A stretch of DNA of 64,000 nt. It comes from Balanoglossus misakiensis (Eukaryota > Hemichordata). A program made the position numbers and the translations under genes. The stretch covers positions 8,122,001 to 8,186,000 of the forward strand of contig CM082597.2 in NCBI GenBank assembly GCA_040954595.2, given 5' to 3'. Below, one piece after another: positions 45,154-56,209 of this stretch. Below the pieces are notes generated by a model. That model made no database searches and was not told the origin of the DNA. It saw nothing but the letters and a program-made list of their open reading frames with translations. How positions within the stretch are numbered: the stretch's first letter is position 1; the number at the start of each line of letters is the position of its first letter.

Positions 45154-46091
45154 CCGTATATTCTCACAAATAAGCGCCACCCTTGATTAGGCGCCAGTGA
45201 TACCTGACTTTGCTACTTTTTACTTAAAATTAAGCGCCAGGAATTTTTTTTTTTTTGAGGTGTGGACATACGTGAATCATGGCAAGTACTACCGGGGTAA
45301 CACCTGTTTAGAGGTCTTGTCAAAATCAACGGGGGCTTGCTGCGTGAATAATAATTGACCTGAGCAGACAATGCATGCTTTGGGCTGATGTGCTATTTAT
45401 TTACAAGATGAAATCGGGCACATGTCAACCTCCTAATTTATGTAAATTATTATTCACTGCAAAAGACACAAGTGCCGGGCGTCTAGACACTCGTCTTTTT
45501 CCTGTCGATCGATCGGCAGCCGCTTACGTTACCGGCACTACCACCCAAGTTTGACCATATGGCCAGGGCTTTGAAATAATAGGACTAGTTTCAAGTTGTG
45601 AATGTTTGCGGTATTAATTTTCTCATGAATATTCACGCAACGTGAGTATTCACGCAACCTTGCCTGACCTTACATGTGTGAGAGCATGACAAAGACGCAC
45701 TTGGACTAAACCACTATACGTCAGTAGATTTTGTTGATGGTTCAGCCAGCATACTGTAATGCTGCTCGTAGTATTCACTTCGTTGACAACTTTTTATTTC
45801 TGGAATATTTATTAGACAATACATTGAACTGACTGTATTCGAATAGAAAATGTTAAAACTTTACATATGAATTCGAAACAGCCATTCATTCATTGCGGAC
45901 ACCCCCTTACGAGAACACTGATTGGAACATCCCAAATCATTTGCATATGAATCAACAGGGTACAGTACAGTATACAGGGCGACCCATGAATAAGCGCAAT
46001 CGGTTCTTGAAAGACTCATTTCTGCTTTTGTTTAGGCGCCACCAAAATTTGAAATGGTTAAAAAGTGGCGCTTATTTGTGAGAATATACGG
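45154..46091. mobile_element. TA-flanked TIR element (CCGTATATTCTCACAAATAA ends)
   Basis: A 938-bp element with perfect ~27-bp inverted ends that include AATAAGCGCCAC, flanked by TA. Target and size suggest a non-autonomous Tc1/mariner-type element. No coding capacity. Confidence 0.9.
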
Positions 46092-46224
46092 TAATTTCGG
46101 AATTTCCGGACAATTTTCGGAATTCCTTTTAAATTTTAGAAATTTTTCATCAGATATAAGTGTTACTATTTATTGGACATGTTTTTATCATTGTTTGCTT
46201 TTTAAGGTCATTCTCATCCCCCCC

Positions 46225-46655
46225 AAAAGCCGCTTTAGGCTTCATGTTCAGTAAAAAATTCAGCTGAATTTTCCAGGGATCACACAAATCAGTAAAAAAT
46301 TCAGCTGAATTTTTTGATGAACAAAGTCTTTCAGTAAAAAGTCAGCTGAATTTTTCACTGATTTGTGTGATCCCTGGAAAGTTCAGCTGAATTTTACACT
46401 GATCACACATTTTTGGGAAGGTCTGGCGCAAAATAAAGGATGACAAAGTCTTTCAGTAAAAAGTCAGCTGAATTTTTCACTGATCACACATGTTTGGGAA
46501 AATTTTCAGCTGATTTTTCATTCACTGACATTATCTGTTAAAAAATCAGCTGAATTTTTCACTGATTTGTGTGATCCCTGGAAAGTTCAGCTGAATTTTA
46601 CACTGATCACACATTTTTGGGAAGGTCTGGCGCAAAATAAAGGATGACAAATGTA
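46225..46655. repeat. Repeat cluster with palindromic TTCAGCTGAA motifs
   Basis: TCAGCTGAATTTT-type motifs recur about ten times, and a ~90-bp segment containing atttgtgtgatccctggaaa is repeated at 46361 and 46564 (period about 203 bp). Confidence 0.85.
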
Positions 46656-47005
46656 AATCCAATGTCACATTTGTAAACCTCTAAGTATTGTACACTCATT
46701 CTATTAAGTATATGCAAATAGAAAAGATAATTTTTTCGGAATGTGGAATTCCGAAATTAGTTCGGAATGCGCTGGCGTATTTTTCTTCACCTCCAAAGCT
46801 CCATGACTTGTACACTTCTGCTGAATTTCAGCCAAATAGTGTGCATTTGGACAGTTGCTGGCAATTGCAAACAATGTACAGGACGTTTTTTCATAATGTC
46901 TGAAAGGTCCATATTTGTATCTTTTAGCTATTTTTATTCTGAGTGGCAACCAATAGCTGCCCAAGACAAGTTTACATGCGTAGTCTTTATACGTAGTATA
47001 ATTAC

Positions 47006-47614
47006 CTGTTGTTACATCATGAGAAGGTGTCACTGGTTTTGTTGTTGATATTTTAGTTGAAAGTGGTTCCAAAGATTTCGATTGAAATTCAGTGCATTCG
47101 GTGGTCAGTTCTTGGACACTAGTTGTAGGCAGGGATGTACTTGTATCTACATCTGTTACTATTCTTGTTTTGGATTCTGTTGACCTGATTTCATATTCTG
47201 TTGTCAAAGACTTTTGTGTGACTGGCTCAGCTGTTGTTGGGTTAGGCTTGATATCAGTAGTTGCTCTTTGAGCACTTGTTACATCTGTTGCAGTTGGGCC
47301 TATATCAGTTCTTGTTGCTGTTTCTGTGGTGTCTTCTTCTTTCATCGTTGAAAGTATTGTAGGATTGACGCTTGTTGTTAACAGAGTTGCAGTTGTGAAA
47401 GTCTCGGATATTGCTGAGCTGACTTCATCCTGATCTGTGACTATAACATGGGTGGTCGAGTGGAGACCAGTTGTGACCTCTTCAGATGAAACTGTTGTAC
47501 CACTTGTCACTTCAGTTCTTGTAGACCGACTGGTGAAGGAATCAGTCTCAGGCCCCCGTGCTGTAATGTACACAGGCAATGTTGTTGGACCCTCCTGAGT
47601 AGATTGCATCTCAT
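47006..47614 (-). CDS. Mucin-like Thr/Ser-rich exon
   Basis: A 609-nt symmetric open exon rich in Thr, Ser, Glu and Val, with one Cys. It ends STKISTTKPVTPSHDVTTG, nearly the same end as exon 50533-50691, showing that the linker was duplicated together with the expansin module. It probably forms an O-glycosylated stalk between the two expansin-like modules. Confidence 0.83.
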
Positions 47615-47690
47615 CTGTTTTGGCAGAAAGGAAACATGAAGAATAAGGGCTTCTGATTTCTGACATAAATGTTCACTACTTGTATATAAC

Positions 47691-47769
47691 ATACATACAT
47701 ACATACATACATACATACATACATACATACATACATACATACATACATACATACATACATACATACATA
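47691..47769. repeat. (CATA)n microsatellite
   Basis: About 20 uninterrupted copies of the tetranucleotide, directly abutting MITE-1 at 47770. Confidence 0.97.
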
Positions 47770-47979
47770 CTGTAAAACGGGTTACATTCGCGAGCGATAC
47801 ATTTTTTGCGAAATATGCGATAGCCAAAATACATGAAAATAAAAAGTCACGTAAATGATTTTTCGGAGAGAGCTATCCAGTAAAAATAAGAGAACGCGGA
47901 AATTAATCCTTGCATAATAACAGTTGCCTCCTTTGATATCGCGAAAAATTTCTCGTCACCAAAATAACCCATTTTACAG
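47770..47979. mobile_element. MITE-1 variant next to a (CATA)n tract
   Basis: It starts directly after the tetranucleotide array and ends attttacag followed by TA. Confidence 0.85.
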
Positions 47980-48090
47980 TACATACAGACAGACAGACAG
48001 ACTAAACTGATCCCATAAGGTTCAATGGTATAACATATACTGGTATATACCAAATGGGAGCTAAACTATGACGCTGAAACACAATCTTAC

Positions 48091-48421
48091 CTTCAAGCGT
48101 ACTCTCAATTGTTGTAACTATGTCTGGAAGTGAAGTAACTTCAAGCTCCTCATCCTCACAATGTTGAAATTGCTTGGAGGTGTCATTAATCGCACCAAAA
48201 TCAAACTCTATAACCCTGTAGTTAATTTTACCAGACACCGAATAGACCTTGACATTGAGAGGGGCTTGTATATCACCAGAACCAATGGGTGGTTCAAATA
48301 AGTTATCACTCAGTCTGTCTAGAGTAATCCAGGGACCAGTTGTGTGGACTTCCACAGTGGTGACAGGGTAACGATGATCCAATATTAATAAGCTGAATGA
48401 TGCAGAAATGCTGTGTGCAAA
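48091..48421 (-). CDS. Expansin-like module B, exon 3 (CBM63-like domain)
   Basis: Counterpart of 43449-43785 with a two-codon deletion near the end (TSLPDIVTTIES against TTLPDFGIVTTIES). The frame and phase are kept (331 nt). Confidence 0.75.
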
Positions 48422-48778
48422 CTAAATAAAAAAAATCCGTCAATCAATATGTGGTTCATGTACATTCAAAAAATGAATGACACAGTCCGTGGTCGGTTAG
48501 AATATTTTGAAATTAGAGCAAGACTTTTTTGCAACAAATCATTGTCAGTGACATAGTCCCCACTGGATCTTCCCTTGTCCAAATCAGATGAGACTGGTTT
48601 GATTTCCGGGGGATCGAAACTTCCAAAACATCAATCTTACAAATACTGTTAAAAACATGGCTAGTGAGGTTTCAAATATTTTTGCCGTGATGTCACAATT
48701 AAAGGGAATGTTTACTTTTAAGTAGCAATTAAAGAAAAGGGTATCTAAACTAGTTAATAATTGTGTTGTTTCACAAAC

Positions 48779-48997
48779 CTTGAACTTGATAGAGACATCA
48801 TAAGGACAGGCAACAACTGAGTAGGATACAAGAATAGATGAAGGACTTTCACCATCTGACAAGATGTTGTAAGCATCTTCACTTAGAACCAGACCATCTT
48901 CATCAATCATGCAGTACGGGTACATGCACATGTCTGTTACCCGGACAACTACAGATACATCATTTGAACCAATCACATTCAGGCATTGCCCGCAAAC
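48779..48997 (-). CDS. Expansin-like module B, exon 2 (DPBB core)
   Basis: Counterpart of 44347-44565 with very few changes (for example VACPYDVSIKFK). It also has LVLS in place of the (F/L)DLS motif. Confidence 0.85.
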
Positions 48998-49296
48998 CTG
49001 CAATCACACAATCATGTAGCTGTCAAAATGCATAATTATATTTCAACAAACCAACTAACTCCTTCTTTAGACAACACTGCAGGTTTTGGTTTAAGTGCTT
49101 AAGCAAATTAAGCTGAGGAAATTTGAAAGAAAAACCGTGCAACACACAAACTTAGACAAACACGATGAAATAAAATTATTCATAACAAAAGTTGTTACAA
49201 ATCACAATGACTCGAAATGAGAGAATACCTGGTCAGTATTGACATCACAGCCAATCATGTACAAGGACTTTCAGAACTAACATTATCTATACTTAC

Positions 49297-49439
49297 ATGT
49301 GAATCTTGAAAATTGGCCATACCAGCAACCATACTTGCATAGAATGTTCCAAATGAACAGGTACCATCAGTTGGTGTCTCACTGTACTTCTCACAAGTTG
49401 CGTTTACAAAAGTCTCAAAGGTTCCACAATCTCTACTGA
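49297..49439 (-). CDS. Expansin-like module B, exon 1
   Basis: Counterpart of 44844-44986 with the same 143-nt structure and the DGTCSFGTFY motif. Confidence 0.8.
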
Positions 49440-49964
49440 CTGCAAAAACAACAACACAAGCAAGATATTCTTTGCTGCAAGAAGAGTTAATTAACATCCT
49501 AAAATGGGTTTGTGTTGTACATTTTCTAATCTGGTGAAATGTGTTTGTGTGTAAGCTTTTATCATTTATTTACATATATGGGACCTTGTACAGTGGTGAT
49601 ATCATCTACAATTGATCAATTGATGATGTACAGCAGAGAAATTTCCTGATTTGCGCTACTTTCTGATAAGGAAACACATATTTACTGGCCATGTTCGGAT
49701 AACAGCATATGTTTGTGTGCCCTCAGGACTGCAAATTACCCCCAAAACAATCTGTTTCCATCGGCCTTCAGCCTCTAGAAACAGACTGTTCTGGGTTGAC
49801 TCACAGTCCATATTGCCACTGTAAAAATTACATATGCCGGTATACGGTATTGAGTATTTGCCATTTCTCTGCCACAAAATATATTCCTTTCTTAAATTTT
49901 GGCAATAAAAGGACAAATACTGATATGAATATGAATTATACGAGTACACAGTATAATTAAGCAA

Positions 49965-50530
49965 TAATTAAGCAATAACCCCCGCCGCGAGATTTGGGTA
50001 CAATTCGAGACATATAGCACGAGCCGTTAGGCGAGTGCTGTATGGAGCGAATTGTACCCAAATCGAGTGTATACCCGACTGAGGCGGGGGTTATTGCTAT
50101 TATATTATATATCAACAATTGATTTTGAGGCCTATCAGTGGCATTTTCTTAACGAAACGGCGTCAGAAAGAGAAATAACGATCGTGAACCAATATGGCGA
50201 GGATGAATGTAAACACGAGCGGCCGGGATCGAGCATTAAACATGAAGCAGACGACAAAAAATGACCAGACGGGCGTCGCGCATGGCAAAGTGACAAATAT
50301 TCCTACACAGCAATTTCAAAATAAAACGTCCGTAAATTCAACAGTGTTTTCATTTTTTTTATTTGGTTGAAATACACACGACTGTGGTTCAACCGCACGT
50401 TTTCACTACCGCATGCTAGTTCAGGGGCCCGTTTTAGCACTGCCAGCAGTGCTATATGACTATTTAAGCATCGCTGGATTGAGCTCTCGTCCAATCAGAA
50501 TGGCGGAGGGTAGCATGATATAATATAATT
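49965..50530. mobile_element. Hairpin-tail element
   Basis: A palindrome at about 49971-50096 (arms agcaataacccccgcc) is followed by a ~430-bp tail that ends tgatataatataatt, the inverse of the motif beside the palindrome. It ends about 2 bp from the donor of exon 50533-50691. Confidence 0.8.
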
Positions 50531-50532
50531 AC

Positions 50533-50691
50533 CTGTTGATACATCATGAGAAGGTGTCACTGGTTTTGTTGTTGATATTTTAGTTGAAAGTGGTGCACTA
50601 GTAGTTTCAGATGTTGTAAATTGTTCATCTGAATCTGTCGTTGTTTTTCTTTCAGTCACAGTGACTGCCTGCGTTGATGACGCCTCATAAC
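50533..50691 (-). CDS. Mucin-like linker exon preceding expansin module B
   Basis: A 159-nt symmetric exon encodes SSTQAVTVTERKTTT, then STKISTTKPVTPSHDVSTG. Its 3' half matches that of 47006-47614. The donor lies about 2 bp from the end of a hairpin-tail insertion (49965-50530). Confidence 0.78.
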
Positions 50692-50719
50692 CTGCATATG
50701 GAAATCAAGTCATTTTGCA

Positions 50720-51085
50720 TTAAAGGGACAAAGTCTCTCTCTCTCACTGCCCTTTTTTCCATTAATTATGTTTGATGCAAGACACCGTTTATGTTATTCT
50801 ACATGAGGATATATAGTGAATCAATGTTCGACCACACACAACTTTCATCCCGTTTGTAGGATATAAGTCTAGAGTAAAAATCTCGCCCAAATGAATAAAT
50901 GGTAAACACCGATTATTCATTTTGGCGAGTTTTTCACTCTCGTGTCTACAAGCAGGATGGAAGTTGTGTGTGGTTGAAGGTTAATTCACTATATATCCAC
51001 ATGTTGAATAATATAAACAGTGTCTTGTATCAAATATTATTAATGGAAAAGGGCAGCGAGAGAGAGAGACTTTGTCCCTTTAAAA
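50720..51085. mobile_element. MITE-3 foldback
   Basis: Complete copy with both AAAGGGACAAAGTCTCTCTC ends. Confidence 0.88.
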
Positions 51086-51089
51086 TATG

Positions 51090-51600
51090 TGAGATTCCAA
51101 AGATCTCACTAATGATTATTTAATATAACTATACGGTAAATAACTTGAATGGAATTTGGATGTTATTGCTACATTTTGCTACACAACCTGTACACACAGA
51201 ACGTAAACTTGGAAACTGTGCAAATTTGTGCACATTTGTCTCTTCGCATAGAATTAGATTGATATAAACTCACTACTATTGTCATTTTCATGACAATTTA
51301 GCTCAGTTAAATGAAAATAAATTCATTGGTCAAATAAAATTGTATAGTCACCATATATCGTTAAATGTTTAAGAATGGTGAAGAAATGCTGACTCAGCTG
51401 GGTTTTTTTTTCAAGTATACAGTAGACTTAATTCATAGCCTTGTAAATAAAACAAGCATTTGTGACCCCTGTATTATACATATTTTCATTATGCTAACAA
51501 AGGAGAAACCAAAAATCCACAATTAAAAGAAATGAGATACTTTCACTTCCCCTGAGAGGACATCTGTAAGTAAACTTGTCATATTGTTTTCAGATATTCA
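51090..51600. other. Intron, nothing recognised
   Basis: AT-rich intron between two mucin-like exons, without a clear repeat or exon. Confidence 0.45.
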
Positions 51601-51623
51601 GTGGATGTTTGTATTTGACGTAC

Positions 51624-51923
51624 CTGTTGTATCTCTGGTTTGAGCATCAGTGTGTACTCTTGCTGTCGTGGTTACCAGATCATCTGTGTGTACTTTTGTC
51701 GCCGTGGTTGCCACATCATCTGTGTGTACTTCTATCGTCGTGGTTACCATGCCATCTGTCTGTGCTCTCTTGGTGGTTCTCATGACATCTGTGTCTGCAG
51801 CTGCTGTGGAGATTTTCATCCGCAATGTGGTCACTTCTTCCTCTTCTGTTGCAGCTCTATCAGTTCCATCCATTTCTGTCGTCCAAAGCTCTGCAGTTGA
51901 CATGTCTGTGACCATTTCCGTTT
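51624..51923 (-). CDS. Mucin-like exon with 11-residue repeats
   Basis: A 300-nt symmetric exon. Its C-terminal part repeats an 11-residue unit: EVHTDDVATTA, KVHTDDLVTTT, RVHTDAQTRDT. The rest is Thr/Glu-rich. The sites are catag and gtacgt. Confidence 0.75.
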
Positions 51924-52132
51924 CTATGACAATGGAGGCAATAGAGGTTATGCTGATTGAATTCTGTTTGTCAAGTTTCACTTCAACATTCAAATAGCTT
52001 TTAAAGCCTCTCTGTTGTTTTGGAAGCGGGCATTCTGAACCATTTCTCCATATATCACACTACATGAACATAGAAGTTATCACGGTACTGTTTCAGCACA
52101 CCACGATGTTTATAACAACAGTATATACACAC

Positions 52133-52309
52133 CAGTAGTTGTAGTAGAAGGTGTTGTTGGCAACACAGTCACAACATCTCCTTCACACATCAAAGTGTTT
52201 GGATGGTTTTGTGTGAATCCATAGTCACAACTGAATGACACTATAGAACCAATGTCGAAATCATTGCCATGTCTCTGACCATTGACTGGTGTACCAGGAT
52301 CTTGACATT
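52133..52309 (-). CDS. Sushi domain running into Thr tail
   Basis: It encodes CQDPGTPVNGQRHGNDFDIG, then VSFSCDYGFTQ and LMCEGDVVTVLPTTPSTTTT. The sushi start and GF motif are clear, but the W...C end is replaced by a Thr-rich run, so the domain has three of its four cysteines. It is a symmetric 177-nt exon. Confidence 0.82.
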
Positions 52310-52495
52310 CTCCCGAGGTCAAGAAGCAAAGTATCTTATCAATATTAAATCATCAACTCAGACAGAAGTCATTCCTTTCAAAAACATTCCATATACATCA
52401 TTCTACAGAATTCATTAGCCTTTTGAATTTCTATATAAGTTTAAATAATTTCTATGGACATCTATATATTTGTATGTAGTTTTCGAAGTTGCTTA

Positions 52496-52619
52496 AAAGG
52501 TTTTTCGGAAATAATGATGCAGTGAAATAGAAGAAAGTGAAAAAGTAGTAGTCGCAGTGTAACAGTCGCCTTTTTTGATATTGCGAAAATTTCTGGCACA
52601 AAAATTCCCCATTTTACAG
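52496..52619. mobile_element. MITE-1 variant, half element
   Basis: Only the right half is recognisable, ending ccccattttacag. Confidence 0.7.
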
Positions 52620-52730
52620 TATTCAAACAACACATAGTGTGTGAATGTCATGAATTTCATCAGAGTATCACTATTTTCAAACAGAAGTGATTGCTTCTCT
52701 GAAAGTATTAAATATTCTTTTCTACGTTAC

Positions 52731-52913
52731 CCTGGGCAACACATCTTGGTCTGGTGCCATTCCATGTTCCATCTTCAGTGCAATATCTCCTGGTGTTACC
52801 AAGTGCTTCATATGCCATGTTACACTGGAGTGTAGCAACACTATCATACCAAGTGCCATCGCTATATTCCCATGAGCCATCTTCAATCACAGTCAACAAA
52901 CCACAGTCAACAC
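52731..52913 (-). CDS. Sushi/CCP domain
   Basis: A symmetric 183-nt exon encodes VDCGLLTVIEDGSWEY, then ATLQCNMAYEAL, and ends EDGTWNGTRPRC, a complete four-cysteine sushi. The sites are ttctag and gtaacg. Confidence 0.9.
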
Positions 52914-53141
52914 CTAGAAATAAGTAATTTGAACTTTTGGTAACTCTTTCCTCTATATTGTAATCTTATTTTCTTTTGTCTGAGACACCCCATTTTTAAG
53001 GTGTTCATATTTCTCACACTTGTCAGGGATATTTTGACTCACACTCGCCTGCGACTCGTGTGGGACAGAAAATCTCCAACTCGTGTGAGAAATACAATCC
53101 CAGGTCCTTGGCAGTGAGATTCTATTATTACTGTTACTTAC

Positions 53142-53336
53142 GTTGACAGACAGGAGGAGAGGAATTCCATCGGTAATCACCATCTTGACTGCTGTAGGTA
53201 CACACTCTGACATGGCTACCATATAAGTTGTATCCAATGTCACAACTGTAGGTCACTTCACTCTGATAGTTATAGTTGGGGTCATTGACCTCGTAGCTGC
53301 CATGATCAATACTCTCTGGTTCACTGCAGACAGCAG
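53142..53336 (-). CDS. Sushi/CCP domain
   Basis: A symmetric 195-nt exon encodes AVCSEPESIDHGSYEV, then VTYSCDIGYNLYGSHVRVC and YRWNSSPPVCQ, with all four cysteines and the Trp. Confidence 0.9.
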
Positions 53337-53396
53337 CTGTAGAAAATACACGTAGAGTTGAGTTGAAGAAAGAGCCTGGGATAAATCTGTAATCAC

Positions 53397-53757
53397 TTTA
53401 AAGGGATAAAGTCTCTCTCTCGCTGCCCTTTTTCCATTAATTATGTTTGATACAAGACAGCGTTTATGTTAATCTACATGTGGATATATAGTGATTCAAC
53501 GTTCGACAACACACAACTTCCATCCCACTTGTAGACACAAGAGTGAAAATATCGCCAAAATGAATAATCGGTCTTACCATTTATTCAATTTGGGCGAGTT
53601 TTTACTCTCATATCCTACAAACGGGATGAAAGTTGTGTGAATATAGTTGAATGTTGATTCACAGTATATTCACATGTAGAATAACATAAACGCTGTCTTG
53701 TATCAAACATAATTAATGGAAAAAGGGCAGCGAGAGAGAGACTTTGCCCCGTTAAAG
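53397..53757. mobile_element. MITE-3 foldback
   Basis: Complete copy; lies next to the 53828-54619 element in the intron between two sushi exons. Confidence 0.87.
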
Positions 53758-53827
53758 GCTATGAAAAAGAAAAACCCCTCTCTTCTCACATTGAAAAGGT
53801 TACAGCAGACTGTAGAAACTGTATTTA

Positions 53828-54619
53828 GGCTGCATTCACAAACACCTCTGGAGGGGGGGGGGGCGGGAGAATTCAATTTTTTTTACCGCTAATTTTCACA
53901 TGCCCCCTGTACACAACCCGAAAAATTTCAAATCCCCCCCTTCCGAACTGCCAAAATTTTGAAATCCCCCCCCCCATTTTCTTTCACAGAGCAAAACACA
54001 TCACCTAGTATCTATCTTGTAAAAAAAGATAAACAGCGCTCCCATGAAAAGAATTTGAAACTGATGTACCCCTTCACTGAACATTGTTTTTATTTTTGAA
54101 GTATTTGTATTCTGTGCTGGAAGACATTGTAAACCGAGAATTGAAGGGGGTGGGTTTGGGAGGGGGTGTCCCCCTCCCACGTAAGAGAATTTTATAAAAT
54201 ACAGAGCTCAAAGCTGCATTTTAATGAACCCGGCAAAAGCAAATTAACTCAACTACCGGTATGTTGGGGAGGACAAATTTAACCGTCGCCGCTCAAAGTT
54301 ATTATGGGGTTGGGGCAAGTCCCCTGACCTGGGACACTAGATAAACCAATCAATGATTGAAAGGTGTTGATGAATGGAGGGGGTGGGTGTGGGAGGGGGT
54401 GTCCCCTCCCCCATTAGAAAATTTTGTAAAATAAAGGGCGCGAAATTGCATTTTTGTGGACTCAAAATAAATATTTAGTCGTCAAAGTTTTCAAGTCCCC
54501 CCCTTTCAGTCCCTAAATTATTTCAAATCCCCCCCCCTTACATACCCTCAATTTTTTCAAATCCCCCCCCCCCTCAATTCTCCTGCCCCCCCCCTCCAGA
54601 GGTGTTTGTGAATGCAGCC
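53828..54619. mobile_element. PIF/Harbinger-like non-autonomous element with G/C homopolymers
   Basis: The inverted ends GGCTGCATTCACAAACACCT are flanked by TTA, a 3-bp target duplication typical of PIF/Harbinger. Poly-G and poly-C runs of 7-11 bases recur inside, and gggaggggg stretches repeat. Non-coding. Confidence 0.83.
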
Positions 54620-54740
54620 TTAACACGCTTTAAATAAGCCAGTTCCATGCGGCTTTTTTAGTGCACGCCAAATTCTATTGTTCTCGGTACCAGATGTATA
54701 ATATCAAGGTTTTCTGTTTTAAAAAAAAATATTGACTTAC

Positions 54741-54959
54741 ATGTGCAAGTTGGGAAGTCAGCATCATACTGGCCTTCCACTGTACACAACAGAGTGGACT
54801 GTCCATTCAGTTGAAAACCCTCCAAACAATAGAATGTAATGGTGCTATTGAACTCCACCAGAATATCACCAGTTTCCTCTATGTTCCAGACTAGGGATCC
54901 TTCATGTGGATTTGGAATTGGGATTGGGTTGGAAATGTTGGGCACAATACACATCACGG
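54741..54959 (-). CDS. Sushi/CCP domain
   Basis: A symmetric 219-nt exon encodes AVMCIVPNISNPIPIPNP, then ITFYCLEGFQLNGQSTLLC and DADFPTCTC. The Trp before the last Cys is missing. A PIF/Harbinger-like element lies 120 bp downstream in the intron. Confidence 0.85.
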
Positions 54960-55235
54960 CTGTACAAGATAAAAAGACAATATTGGTGAAGTACACACGA
55001 ATTAATATTTGTTTTTATGGAATGACAAACTATAGCCATTACATAGGACACTAAATGTCAATCTTTGTACTATTCGTACATGAAACTTTTCTTTCAAATA
55101 CAACTTAGAGACCAACATAGACAGTCATGCTTATATAAGTATGACTATCTATTAAAGTAACTTTCATATCATGATTGTTGTTTTACACTGTGTTTTCAAA
55201 GTAATTGTTGCAGTAAACCAATTGCCTTGCTTGGA

Positions 55236-55356
55236 AATATTAAAAGGGAAGTCCTGTCCAGCTGATTTATGCATAATTTCTACACAATGTTTTTTTCTGA
55301 AAGAATGACCTCAAAGCTACCCAATTATGTAGCTGAACCGGACTTCCCCTTTAAAT
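55236..55356. mobile_element. Short TIR element (AAAAGGGAAGTCC ends)
   Basis: Ends ttaaaagggaagtcctgtcc and ccggacttcccctttaa are inverted. The centre has tgacctcaaagctac. A relative truncates the sushi at 59253. Confidence 0.8.
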
Positions 55357-55647
55357 GCTACCAGTGAGCTTGTTTGTCTTTGTAAATACACTCAAGTATT
55401 AATCCCCTTTTCCTCAGAATTCAATGCATCTTCATGCCATGAGGTGAGAGGACACTTTTGTTAGCAGGAGGGAAACAAATCCAAAATAAATAATAACAGT
55501 GCAAAGTTGGTCTGCTGACTTTCTCCACATTTCATTATTGAATTACGGCAAAATTATGAAATCCAATTATGAAATTTAGCTTTTTGTCCATTTTTTTTGC
55601 TGCAAATTCATTGCATATAAAGGTCAATAATATGACAAATCTTGGTT

Positions 55648-55840
55648 AAAAGTATACAGTCACCTTCAATTTACACATTCCCATATATGGCTGAATGGCG
55701 TATTTGAGCATTCTAAAGAACATATGGTGGCGCCTTTTTTCCACGTGTGCCACCAAATGAAAATCTGTGATTGGCTAGATTTCAATTTTCCATGGTAACT
55801 ATATATAGCTAATTTTCCATGGGTGATCATATACCTTTAA
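55648..55840. mobile_element. MITE-2
   Basis: Complete copy from aaaagtatacagtcacctt to tgatcatatacctttaa, just downstream of EGF exon 55866-56051. Confidence 0.8.
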
Positions 55841-55865
55841 CTCTATAGTTTAACATGATACTTAC

Positions 55866-56051
55866 GAACACATGATTGGTTAAAAGTGTAGACATCATAC
55901 ATTGAGAGACCAGTTTCTCCAGGTGGCAGATAGAATCCACCTGTGCCGTTATTTGCATATAAGAGATAGCCTTCTTCACAGGAACATTGAAAACCACCTG
56001 CAGTGTTTTCACAAAGTTGATCACAAGAATGTGAAGCACATTCATTTATAT
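55866..56051 (-). CDS. Calcium-binding EGF-like domain with long last loop
   Basis: A 186-nt symmetric exon encodes DINECASHSCDQLCENTAGG, then FQCSCEEGYLLYANN, and only much later the last Cys (FNQSC). The C5-C6 loop is about 30 residues, unusually long for a cbEGF. Confidence 0.87.
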
Positions 56052-56209
56052 CTACAAAGAAGGAAAATGGATTGGATTAAAACAATGTACGTTCAGTAAA
56101 ATTGAAAGTATTGTCATTTCTTTTAATCGTGAATTTTAGGATTATCTTGTGTACGTACAAGATGAATCTGTGATAAAATAAAGGCGTCACCTTGCTTGCT
56201 TTTGAAATA

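Larger units (their letters stand above)
43449..47060. repeat. Expansin/mucin duplication, unit A
   Basis: Three expansin exons and the end of the upstream mucin exon match 48091-50590 at high identity, including intron stretches next to exons. A MITE-1 and the 45154-46091 element are specific to this unit. Confidence 0.88.
48091..50590. repeat. Expansin/mucin duplication, unit B
   Basis: Partner of 43449-47060 in the same orientation. Unit B carries the hairpin-tail insertion 49965-50530 instead. Confidence 0.88.

Noticed and set aside
46704-47005. Minus-strand extension of the mucin-like frame beyond the donor at 47006
   Set aside because: A good donor (gtaatt context) and composition change mark the exon end, and the matching linker exon at 50533 ends at the same codon.
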